Under the pieces are notes generated by a model that ran no database searches, was not told the origin of the DNA, and saw only the letters and a list, made by a program, of their open reading frames with translations. Shown here in pieces: positions 36,337-46,520 of a stretch of DNA of 64,000 bases; positions within the stretch are counted from its first letter, which is position 1; every line of letters starts with the position of its first letter. The position numbers were made by a program, and so were the translations under genes. The stretch comes from Anthoceros angustus (Eukaryota; Streptophyta; Anthocerotopsida; Anthocerotales; Anthocerotaceae): positions 1,984,001 through 2,048,000 of the forward strand of contig VJWM01000025.1 in NCBI GenBank assembly GCA_010909165.1. Reading direction: 5' to 3'.

Positions 36337-38295
36337 CTACTGGCTTGCGGCTCTCAGCTGCTGGGCAGCAACTTCAGCTGCGAAATCCTTTTCTTGCCTG
36401 CACGGGACGGAAAGCAAGGAGCGTTACTTTCAGTACAGAGATCTACGGAGAAAAAACATAGGGACGATCATAGCAAAGACCTTACCTTGCAATACCTTCA
36501 CCGACAGCCATCCGCAAGAAACGACCGATGGAAACTGGTTTCCCAATTCTATTGGACAAATCGTCCAGGACAGCCTGCTTTCCAAACCGCTTCAGTACGG
36601 ATGTAAGCAAATTGACACAGCTAGTAAGTGCGTCAATAACATTTCGCCTCACCTGAATAGTTTGGGTGTCATTGACAACAAATCTCTGCTCCAAAAGTGC
36701 AACTTCCTCGTAGTACTTTTTCAGACGACCTTCCACCATTTTGTCGATAACAAACTGTGGCTTCCCACTTGTAGCTGCCTGCGACCACATTCCGGAACCA
36801 AACCATCACCAACAAGAAAAAACACGTAAAAAACTTGATCTTTGATAAAGCTCATGCTCACATACCTGTGACTCCAGAATAGTCCGCTCCTGCTGTAGTG
36901 CTGTAGGATCCACATGCTCTCTTGATAAAAACAGGGGCTTTGATGCAACAACATGCATTGCAATAAGGTTTCCAAAGGACTCGAAGTCCTTGAGGTACTC
37001 CTTGTCACAGCCGCCCTCAACCTCAAGGGTGACAAGTCCAGCAATCCTTCCCAAATCTGTTATCAGGCCACAGAGAATTGATAAACTGATAGACATGTCA
37101 GACATTAGAGTTACAAAATAACTGCCACGACCAGCACCAGCAGGGCAGGACTACAGGTTGATACCTTCAAGAGGACTGTCATGCAAATAAATGCCTGCAA
37201 AATGAGGACAGGAGATTCGAACTCCCCGACGGAGCTTAACATTCTCTCCTAAAATGCTGGCAGCCTCAGCCACTGCATCCCTGACAGTGCTTTCTCCACT
37301 CAACTTTGGATGATCCAAAACGACTTGCACAGCCTACACCGAGCATAGCCACTGTCCCCTAAAAGTCGTGAAGAAGTGCCAAGCACATGGAAGTACATCA
37401 CATAAGAAAGACAGTTCACGTCGGAAAATACCTCCAAAGAATTCAGATCAATAACCGCCGCTTGCATCGAATCAGATGCGGAGGCTTCTGCAGAAAGGGC
37501 GGCTTTGGCAACCCTGGAGACCTGCAGTTCAGCACAGAACAGAGCTCTGATAAGTCTAGAAGATACCTTTCCATGATGTGATCTAACGCAGTCAAACTAA
37601 ATCAGCAGTACCCAACAGCTAGCGAATGTGTGCCCTAGTAGGAGAGTTCACCATGCTGATGTGATGAACTCCCAAACCAAAGCCATTAGCTAGTTCGGCT
37701 AGTTAATATCGCACTTTAGATGAACTCGGATGCCATAGGGAGTGAAACACCAAGCCTTCGATATGTGCTTGCAAGAACGCCTAGCAAAATTAAGAAACGC
37801 ACCACGTGCTGAAAAATGTCATTTCTGGCCACAAAATCCGTCTCACTGTTAACCTCCACAATGGCAGTAGCTCCCGCTCCTCTCCCTACGCTCAGAAGGC
37901 CTTCGGCCGCTACCCTGGACGCTTTCTTACTGGCGGCAGCCAGACCCTTCTTCCTCAGCTCCGTGAACGCAGCTTCTGCGGACATGGAAGGCCACAACTT
38001 GTGACCAACCCTAACCTCAGACAACGCATTCCACACACTCACTCCCCCAACCACAACACAACGCACCGGAGTCCCACTGACATTGCAAGAGCGCGGCCTT
38101 CACATCCTTCATTGGCGCCCCCGTCCGCTCCCGCAGCTGCATGATAAGAGATCGCTGGTCCTCTGCTCTCGCCTGTGCACTGAAAAATCGGCCAAGATGC
38201 TGATCTGGGTCCAGCAGTTCCCGAGACCGCAGATGCGACGCTGCTGCGGCCGAGAAACATTGCCACCGCCTGCACGCATTTCTGGCCAAAGCCAT
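36337..38295 (-). CDS. EF-TS: Elongation factor Ts, mitochondrial
   Basis: Nucleotide-exchange factor that recycles EF-Tu in organellar translation. Eight exons on the minus strand (38295-38067, 37975-37803, 37521-37432, 37333-37165, 37056-36866, 36778-36653, 36574-36486, 36397-36337) join in frame into 375 residues. The N-terminus is Arg/Ala-rich with no acidic residues, as in a mitochondrial presequence. Family motifs: [28 protein letters not shown] (122-128), [44 protein letters not shown]. The last exon supplies [11 protein letters not shown], the usual EF-Ts C-terminus. Reading on without the last splice meets a TAA at once. Divergent from ABCB28. Confidence 0.95.
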
Positions 38296-38644
38296 GGTCC
38301 GACACGCGCGCAGCTCGCTGACCTTCACATTCCTTCACTGGACGCTTAAACCCTTGAACCCCAGCCCTACCAGGCTGACATCCAACGGCCGTTACGGTAA
38401 CCGTGGTTAACGATGAAAAACCCGCGGTTATTCTCAGCCCCTTACAGGCTGTGTGCTGCCTTCCACACGTTTCATGGTCTCGCGGTGGATTGCAGCTCCG
38501 AATGGCATTGATCCTGTGCGGGAATTCCGCAGGAGCTGGAGGATCGGACTGTTGGCTGCAATTCTGTGCATCTGTGTTGGAGACTGTCTGGTGGGTTGTG
38601 TCTGTTGAGCATTCTGCTGCTGGTGGCGCCAATCAGCTGGAATC
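38296..38644. promoter_or_regulatory. Shared intergenic promoter region, EF-Ts / ABCB28
   Basis: Only 349 bases separate the two start codons, so both promoters and both 5' UTRs must lie here or overlap. I see no convincing TATA box. AAACCCTTGAACCCC near 38348 resembles but does not match a telo-box. Confidence 0.5.
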
Positions 38645-41600
38645 ATGGCAACCTCTGTAGCCTACGCACCGTCTTGTCCTGCTCCGTGCCTGGGATGTGG
38701 GTCACCTAGACGCACACGACACCAGGTGTCGTCTCCTTTCTGCAATTCATCCGTTTGCAGCTTCGCGGCACCCACCTTTGTGCAATTCCGGGCACCCGGG
38801 TTATGGGAGAACGCAAATTCACAGCTTGTGGATGGGCACGAGAGGTCACATTCCTGGAAAAGACGGCCCTGCCTGCCAGAGTTTATATCGGCCCGCCCTG
38901 TGAGTTGCCGCTGGCAAATGCGTCATCTAAATCCTATGGGCGTTCGGGGGCGGAGATTCTCCCGTCTCACGGATGATGTCTCTAGTGGGAGGACGAGACC
39001 AAGTGTGTGGGATGAGAGAGGGCGAGCAGGGTCGGGAAGCAGAAAGAGTAGCGATCATTTGGTGAGGATGGCTTATATATCTCCTCCTGCGCATCCCAAA
39101 TTTCTTTCCCAGTCAGATGATGAAGATGATGAGACTGACGCTGATGAGAAAACTGGGGGCACAGCAGGGGCAGTCTCACAGGTTGAACCAGTTATAACGT
39201 GGGCCCTCGTTAGCCGCCTTCTGATGAAGGAGAAGCTGCGTATTGCTGGTGCTGTCGTTGGACTGGTCTGTGCTACTGCCTGCACTCTCACTATGCCACT
39301 CTTTTCTGGTATGCATCCACATGCTTTCTCATGTTCTTGGATGGGCTTCGTGTTTGCACGACGATGCCAACTTTTGTGATCCACCAGTCTGTTTGGGCTC
39401 CAAGTCTTTTGATCAACATCCGTCCACAGTGGAATCCACAAACTGAGGCTACATAACTTCGATATGCATCTCTGTTATTCAGGTCGGTTTTTTGAGACAC
39501 TCATTGGTGCTCGACCTGAGCCACTATCGCAGCTGCTCACCAAGCTGGGTGCTATCTACGTCGCCGAGCCTGCTTTCACTGTCTTGTTCGTTACTAGCAT
39601 GGTGACCGTTTGGGAAAGAGTGATGGCGAATTTACGTTCTGAGATCTTCCGGCGGCTTTTAATTCAGAAGGTTTTATCCTTTAAGATTTCTATCTTTTCT
39701 GTGTGCAATGATGTGACGAGCCTTTCCTCCGACTGACAACTCATGACTTTTGTCTGTTCAGGTTGAGTTTTTTGATCGCCATAAGGTACGTTGAACTTTA
39801 ATTGGGCTTCAGCTCCTTGTATTTCTTTGTTTTTTCCCCCTGGCGTGAACACTCGGTTCAACAATGGCTGCAGGTTGGTGAGCTTACAGGTTTGCTTTCA
39901 TCAGAACTTGGAGCATTAAAGGATATTGTCAATGAAAATGTTTCCAGAGACCGTGGCTTTCGAGCCATTTGCGAGGTATGCACCTGAAAGAGCCAGCTCG
40001 AAACTATCGAATGTTGAGAGCGTGGGCTGATGTTGTGTGTGGTATATTTTGTCGCTGCAGATGCTTGGGACCCTGACGATCCTTTTTTATCTATCCACTC
40101 AACTAGCTCCTGTTCTGGGGTTGCTGATGTTGACCATTTCAGCCACTGTGGGTAAGCTTGTATAGAATCACTTGAATAGATTTTTTATGCTATTATCGTC
40201 GAAATTAGCATGCCAATGACTACTGTTGCATTTTCAAAAATGCAGAAACTGATATGGTCGGAGCTTGATTTCTTGGACAGCAATCTACAAGCGGACTACT
40301 ATGCCAGTTTTCAAAGCACACGGCATAGCACTTGCTCGAATCAGTGATTGTGCCAGTGAGACATTTTCAGCCATTCGGACGGTATGCTGTAGCGGTGCAG
40401 TCAAGGGCTCTGTGCCACTGCGTTCCCCGTTTGAGAGGAGCTCAGTTTCTTAGGATGGTTTTCCTGTTGCTGAGAGAAAACACTTCTTCACAGGTACGGT
40501 CATTTGGGGGCGAGAAACGGCAGATGTCAGCATTTGATGAACAGGTGAGTTCCTTTTGATCTGTTAGTGGGCTCACATATGTGCTGCTGGCTGTGCATGT
40601 TATGAGGTCTTCAGGAAACATGCAACATCACTCGTGTTTGGCCTCCATGATTAGTACTGTTTTTCTGACATGTTAATCAACAGGTTTTAGCATACCAAAG
40701 AAGTGGGAATAAGCTTGGAGTGCTCAAATCTGCAAATGAGTCATGGACTCGCATTGCTGTATATGTTTCACTGATGGCCCTCTACATCCTAGGAGGGCAG
40801 AAAGTTAGAGCGGTATGCAATGAGTTGTAGCAATACTCAATGGTGTTCATTCCTCTGCCACAACGCGCTGCTTAGAATCTCTAGATGACCTGCTGTTTTC
40901 CCCGCCATGATATTTGGTGCACTGGAGTGCAGGGCGAACTTGCGGTCGGAAAGATGGTTTCATTTATCGGATACACATTTACATTAACTTTTGCAGTAAG
41001 CTATCTTTGCAGCTGCACTCAGTCAGAGAAAGTCTGCTAGAGAAGTACGAGTGCTCTGATATTTGATGATCTAATACTTCAAATGCGATTGCTTCAGGTT
41101 CAGGGAGTGGTCAACACACTTGCAGATGTGCGTGGAATGCTCGCTGCAGTCGAGCGCATCAATTCCATTGTAGCAGGAACAGAAGTGGACGAGTCTCTGG
41201 CACGAGGGTTAGACAGGGAAGCCAAGGATGAGCTATCTGCCAATTCTGCCAAAGGGGGTGATACCTATCGCTCACGAAGAGCATCCCACTTGGGGAAGAT
41301 GCCGCAGGTGTTTAAGCCATCCTGGAGCGTATGTGAGCTTGCATGGAGTGGAGATGTTGTGCTTGAAGGTACGGTGAAGTTCTGATACTGTACATGTTCT
41401 TGGAAGTCTGCTGTCACATTTTCCCGATCAAAGGCTAGCACATCTGAGGGGAACAAGGGAAGTGTGCACAGTGTAGCTTGGGACGCACAGCTACTGAGGC
41501 TCGTGAAGGCAGCAGCTAACCTCTTCCATGTCGGGCAGATGTGCATTTTGCATATCCTTTACGTGCAGATGTGGAAGTGCTCAAAGGCATAACGTTAAGG

Positions 41601-42839
41601 CTAAAGCGAGGGACAGTTACTGCAGTTGTTGGGTCCAGTGGTGCAGGAAAAAGTACAGTAGTGCAGCTTCTTGCTCGCTTCTATGAGGTGTGCTCCTTGG
41701 GACAAACTTATTTGCAGTCGTCTTTGGTCTTTGAACATATTGCTGTATCCTTATCACTAAAACTCAGAAGTGGTCAACATTGTTCTCAGCCAACCAAGGG
41801 GCGAATCACGCTTGCTGGAGAGGATGTCCGACTGTTTGACAAGACAGAGTGGGCTCGGGCCATATCGATTGTGAATCAGGCAAGGAACGATGCTTGGATT
41901 GAAGTTCCCAAACCTTGCTGTCTTCCGTTTCAAACGAGGCCATGTATGACGATGAGAAGCTAAGCCTCCTACGACTTTTGCAAATTTGCAGGAACCAGTA
42001 CTGTTTGCCATGTCTGTTGCAGAAAATATAGCCTATGGGTTGCCGAATGAAGATGTCTTGCAAGATGATATTGTGAAAGCTGCCAAGGCTGCAAATGCAC
42101 ATGATTTTGTTACAGCTCTTCCTCAGGTCTGGTAATTCTCTCCGTGCACGCTGAAGGCACCCTTCATCCATTGCTAATGCATGCTTTACTGGCTTCAGGG
42201 GTACGATACCCTTGTAGGAGAGCGTGGAAGTCTACTAAGCGGAGGGCAACGTCAGGTACTTATATTCATCCCATTTTTGACGAGCTAGCTCTCCAAGATA
42301 CTGTGATCTACATCTGACCATCTCTGTCTGTCTAAACAGAGAATAGCCATTGCAAGGGCTCTGTTAAAGAATGCTCCAATTTTGATCCTGGACGAGGTAA
42401 GGAGTACACTGCTCTGCGCTCGTCCTCACTAGTGCGAGTGTCATATGAGCAAACCCCCTGACATCTGCCCTAAAATGCCACAGGCAACAAGTGCTCTCGA
42501 TACAGTAAGCGAGCGGCTTGTGCAAGATGCTCTTGATCGGCTTATGAAGGTTACTTTCTTACGCTACCGGATCTCATCCATCAACCACTTATGTTTCTCC
42601 CTTAAACCCTGCCCTGGGCATGTGCATGCTGCAACAGTCATGACTAACGTGTGGCTGTTTCTTTTCAGGGAAGAACTACCCTCGTCATTGCGCACAGGCT
42701 GAGTACGATACAAGTAGCAGATCAAATTGCCGTTTGTGCGGATGGGAAGGTGGTGGAGATAGGAAGCCACTCTGAGCTTCTGGCAGAAGGTGGATTGTAT
42801 TCCTCTCTTGTAAGAGGACAAGCTGTTGTTGTCGAGTGA
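38645..42839 (+). CDS. ABCB28: ABC transporter B family member 28 (plastid half-transporter)
   Basis: Half-size ABC exporter; the closest family I know is ABCB28 of plant chloroplasts, whose substrate is not established. Seventeen exons (38645-39308, 39483-39670, 39762-39785, 39874-39975, 40061-40151, 40281-40381, 40494-40544, 40684-40812, 40933-40995, 41098-41368, 41539-41687, 41790-41879, 41992-42126, 42199-42255, 42340-42396, 42484-42549, 42669-42839) give 802 residues. A Ser/Arg-rich transit region comes first, then the membrane domain (about 200-500) with [19 protein letters not shown] and [10 protein letters not shown]. The ATPase carries GSSGAGKST (593 on), NQEPVLF (Q loop), LLSGGQRQ (698-705), ILILDEATSALD and H755 in VIAHRLST. 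Exon 3 is 24 bases. Intron 12 has a GC donor. All catalytic motifs are intact. Pieces are duplicated at 43.3, 45.8 and 60.5 kb. Confidence 0.96.
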
Positions 42840-43047
42840 TCGAAAGTCGTTGAGCCCAAGAGAAACCGCTCGAAGGGCTTCGTCCGCAACAATGAAATGA
42901 ACTTCTGAAAGCGTGCTTGTGTTCGGAGGAACTTGAAAGTTGCTGCGGTAGCGATCGATGAAATGTGAAAGGACGTAAGTGGGGTTGGCTGTGCCTCGAC
43001 AAGACAAGACGCCTGTGCGAATCCCGCGAAAGGTTCGAAGCGCAGGT

Positions 43048-43257
43048 TCCAAATCGTTGTGTCCAAATGTCATGGTCAACATTCCAGAGATTTCTAGGTA
43101 AAACAAACCACGACCTCTTTCAATTTAAGTTGTTCCCAATGACATTTGTGTAGGGTTGATAGAAGTGTTTCCAAATTGATTCCAAATGGGAATCGGTCAT
43201 CTTTCGGTCTAGCATCCAGTACAAGGTCACAAACCGTAAGATTGTTAGGATGAAAAC
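43048..43257 (-). pseudogene. TBP-like fragment next to ABCB28 3' end
   Basis: Matches, in reverse orientation, bases 44560-44765 of the TBP-like sequence (the part around ISGMLTMTFGHN and the CDLVLDA stretch). It lies about 200 bases beyond the ABCB28 stop and is truncated at both ends. Confidence 0.75.
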
Positions 43258-43620
43258 CGGCAATATATGCCCACTCAGTCCACTCTGTCTTGTCAAACAG
43301 CTGGACATCCTCTCCAACAAACGTGATTCGCCCCTTGGTTTTGCTACCCCTTGGTTAGCTAAGAACAATGTTGACCACTTCTGAGTTATAGTGATAAGGA
43401 TACAAATAAGTTTGTCCCAAGAGCACACCTCGTAGAAGCGAGCAAGAAGCTGCACTATTGTACTTTTTCCTGCACCACTGGACCCAACAATTGCAGTAAC
43501 TGTCGCTCGCTTTAGCCTTAACATTATGCCTTCGAGCACTTCCACGTCTGCACGTAAAGGATATGCAAAGTACACATCTGCCCCACAACGAAGAGAGAAG
43601 CTGCTGCCTTCACGAGCCTT
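43258..43620 (-). pseudogene. Inverted ABCB28 fragment (exons 11-12)
   Basis: On the minus strand it repeats ABCB28 exon 11 ([35 protein letters not shown]) with the start of intron 11 and a damaged exon 12 ([16 protein letters not shown]). Intron sequence is retained, so this is a DNA-level copy and not a retrocopy. It joins the TBP-like fragment directly at about 43257. Confidence 0.85.
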
Positions 43621-43726
43621 AGTACTAGCTGTGTGTGTGCCAAGCTACACTATGCACACTTCCCTTGTTCCCCTTAGGAGTAACATGAAAAGTATTCTTC
43701 CACAGTAAATCCTTCGGATTCTTAAT

Positions 43727-43940
43727 CACGTCCTTGGACCTCGACCTTACTTGCCGCCTCAAAACCCTAATTGCAGCCTATTTAGATAACTATGATTTTC
43801 CTTGGTCTTTGGACATGAATTATTCACGTCCTTGGACCTCGACCTTACTTGCCGCCTCAAAACCCTAATTGCAGCCTATTTATATAACTATGATTTTCCT
43901 TGGTCTTTGGACATAAATAATTCATGTCCTTGGATCTCGA
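43727..43940. repeat. 98-base tandem repeat, just over two units
   Basis: CA(C/T)GTCCTTGGA(C/T)CTCGACCT begins at 43727, 43825 and 43923; the third unit is cut short. Confidence 0.8.
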
Positions 43941-44059
43941 CCTTACTTGCCTGTGTGGCACATCTATATATGTGTGCCTAGCTATGCGTCATGACACAGG
44001 CTCCGGTCTTGTAAAGACACACCACACGCCTTAGTGTTGCTGAGTGAGGAGGATGAGCT

Positions 44060-44931
44060 CAATGTTTTCCAAAGACAACAATTGATGCGGTTGAGGAATA
44101 TTTGCAAGCGCCCTATGTCAATAAAGGTGACTTAATGGCTAAGATGAGTAAGGCCTTATCATATAAAGACACACCACAAGGCTTAGTGGTGATGAGCGAA
44201 GAGGATGAGCTCAAGGTACTCCGAAGAGAACATTCATCGGGAGTGATACCCAAGCTAGTCTACGTGGCAGGGGTCACTACCCTACAGGGGAAATTTGACT
44301 TGAATGATTTGGCTCTCAACCTTCCCTATTTGGAGCACCATAAAGATGTTAGAGAAGGTGTGGTAATCCTAAGGGTGGAACATCATATTGATGTTAGTGG
44401 AGTTGTGCCAATGGTAAGGGTAGACATGCGACTCCATGAAGCCCCATGCTCTTCCTTGTCCTTACGCATGTTTGAATCAAGAAGGGTGAATGTATTAGGA
44501 GTAGCGTCAACATCGCGCGTGCTTCAGGTATGATCAACATGTTGGGGTATAATGCAAGTTTTGATCCTAACAATCTTACGGTTTGCGACCTTGTACTGGA
44601 TGCTAGACCGAAAGATGGCCAATTCCCATTTGGGATCAATTTGGAAACACTCTCATCAACCCTACACAAAAGTCTTTGGGAACAACTCAAATTAAAAGAG
44701 GTCGTGGTCCGTTTCTACCCAAAAATCTCTGGAATGTTGACCATGACGTTTGGACACAACAATTTGGCTGTCTCCGTCTTTGGTACAGGACGCATCCAAA
44801 TTTCAGGAGGAAGTACAATTGCACCATCCAATGAAATTTTTGAACAAGTTTATTCCATCATGGTGAAACACCAAGTCAACATGCAGCAGCTTATGGCACC
44901 GTTTATGCCGCCATTGAGGCACACCAAATGA
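44060..44931 (+). pseudogene. TATA-binding-protein-like sequence, copy 1
   Basis: Two overlapping frames (to 44533 and from 44530) together resemble the saddle domain of TBP. The first lobe reads GKFDLNDLALNLPYLEHH then EGVVILRVEH. The second reads MINMLGYNASF, CDLVLDARPKD, QFPFGINLETL, VVVRFYPKISG, VSVFGTGRIQISGG and EIFEQVYSIMVKH. TBP is the general transcription factor that binds TATA boxes. There is no intron. A deletion and frameshift near 44510-44530 break the link between lobes. It is far more diverged than a normal plant TBP. Alternatives are a divergent host paralogue or a captured foreign TBP-like gene. The similarity is my reading by eye. Confidence 0.55.
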
Positions 44932-45026
44932 AGAGTAATGAAGCACACTTCAGCATTCACATGAAAGCTTCAGTAGTAACTACACTTCAACATTAAGGCT
45001 TGGGAGTCTAAGCGAACTATTTTAGG

Positions 45027-45570
45027 GTGAATGTATTAGGAGTAGCAACGCGTCTGCAACAACATCGTGCTTGCAGGGCGCTCGTCAAGATGATCAACAT
45101 GTTGGGGTATAATGCAAGTTTTGATCCTAACAATCTTACGGTTTGCGACCTTGTACTGGATGCTAGACCGAAAGATGGCCAATTCCCATTTGGGATCAAT
45201 TTGGAAACACTCTCATCAACCCTACACAAAAGTCTTTGGGAACAACTCAAATTAAAAGAGGTCGTGGTCCGTTTCTACCCAAAAATCTCTGGAATGTTGA
45301 CCATGACGTTTGGACACAACAATTTGGCTGTCTCCGTCTTTGACAGACATCCAAATTTCGTGGAAGTACAATTGCACCATCCAATGAAATTTTTGAACAA
45401 GTTTATTCCATCATGGTGAAACACCAAGTCAACATGCAGCAGCTTATGGCACCGTTTATGCCGCCATTGAGGCACACCAAATGAAGAGTAATGAAGCACA
45501 CTTCAGCATTCACATGAAAGCTTCAGTAGTAACTACACTTCAACATTAAGGCTTGGGAGTCTAAGCGTAA
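45027..45570 (+). pseudogene. TBP-like sequence, copy 2 (tandem, partial)
   Basis: Direct repeat of 44486-45026 with a 541-base period. It keeps the inter-lobe stretch damaged in copy 1 (RLQQHRACRALVKMINMLGY, aligned with the helix that joins TBP lobes). It then shifts frame near 45340 and loses the FGTGRIQISGG strand that copy 1 retains. It lacks the first lobe. The two copies thus have different lesions. Confidence 0.6.
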
Positions 45571-45739
45571 CTATTTTAGGCTGAATTGCAACATAGTAGA
45601 TAGTCGTACTAGATTATGAGAGGGTAGTCATATTGTAATATGCTAGTCTCCACGAGCTAAATTATAACTCAGTGATATTGGGGGGATCGATTGATTCAAT
45701 GGGACCATTCGTTACGGAGGCAAGAATAAGCTTTTGAAT

Positions 45740-46131
45740 TGGAAGGATTTCTTGTGGATGAGGCATCCAACAAAGCTGCAGTTTCGAACCTTGCTCGGGG
45801 TTCGCACGCGCACCTTGCTTTCTCGAGACACGGCCAAACCCACATATCGTCCTTCACATTTCATACCGCAGCAACTTTCAAGCTCCTCCGGATATGCGCA
45901 CGCTTTCAGAATTTCATTTCACCATTGCGAACGAAGCCCTTCGAGCGGTTTCTATGAGGCTCAACGATGCACAGTCGATTCAAGGATTTACTTTTGATCA
46001 CTCGACAACAACTGCTTGTCCTCTTACAAGAGAGGAGTACAATCCACCTTGTGCCAGAAGCTTAGAGTGGCTTCCAATCTCCATCACCTTTTCATCCGCA
46101 CAAACGGCAATCTGATCTGCTACTTGTATCG
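45740..46131 (-). pseudogene. Inverted copy of ABCB28 last exon and 3' flank
   Basis: The minus strand repeats [20 protein letters not shown] to the stop (VRGQAVVVE) and then the 3' flank of ABCB28. It starts abruptly inside exon 17, without VIAH upstream. It faces the TBP-like copies tail to tail, the same relation as at 43.0 and 61.4 kb. Confidence 0.85.
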
Positions 46132-46520
46132 TACTTAGCCTGTACAATGCATCTTGATGCCATCGCATTATTTCATCAACAGGAACTTTGCAATATAGGC
46201 AATGCCTGATCCAATCCTTTTTTTCCTGTGAAAGCCATGCTACTCTGACATCACGGGGTAAGCCTTTGTACCCAGGCTCATGACATATAGCATTTGAAAG
46301 GTCAGTATGCCTATGTTCAAAAAGACCAAATCTCAGCAACCGTAGGCCACAAGAGAAGTTTCTTCACCCTAAAATTTGCTTGGCAACCATGCTTGACACT
46401 CTCTCCACGGAGGACCTTACACTTAGTTGTATTAGTACCACGTGACACTCCCACCTCCTTTTGGCGAAAGTCTTCCGGGTCGTAAGAACACCAATACGTG
46501 CAAGCCAACCTCACAATATT
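46131..46520 (-). pseudogene. MULE-like transposase N-terminal fragment (putative)
   Basis: Two minus-strand frames separated by a shift in a T-run read YWCSYDPEDFRQKEVGV, GCQANFRVKKLLLWPTVAEI, then FEHRHTDLS, DWIRHCLYCKVPVDEIMRWH. This resembles the zinc-finger N-terminal region of MULE/SWIM-type transposases in plants, recalled rather than searched. It passes directly into the ABCB28 fragment at about 46131. Confidence 0.45.

Noticed and set aside
36482-36574. EF-Ts ending at the TAA at 36484-36482
   Set aside because: That stop lies in a good GTAAGG donor, and an in-frame downstream exon supplies the expected [11 protein letters not shown] terminus. It is kept only as a possible retained-intron form.
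44060-44931. Firm viral origin for the TBP-like sequence
   Set aside because: No neighbouring genes of viral type are visible, and a divergent host paralogue explains the sequence equally well; left open.
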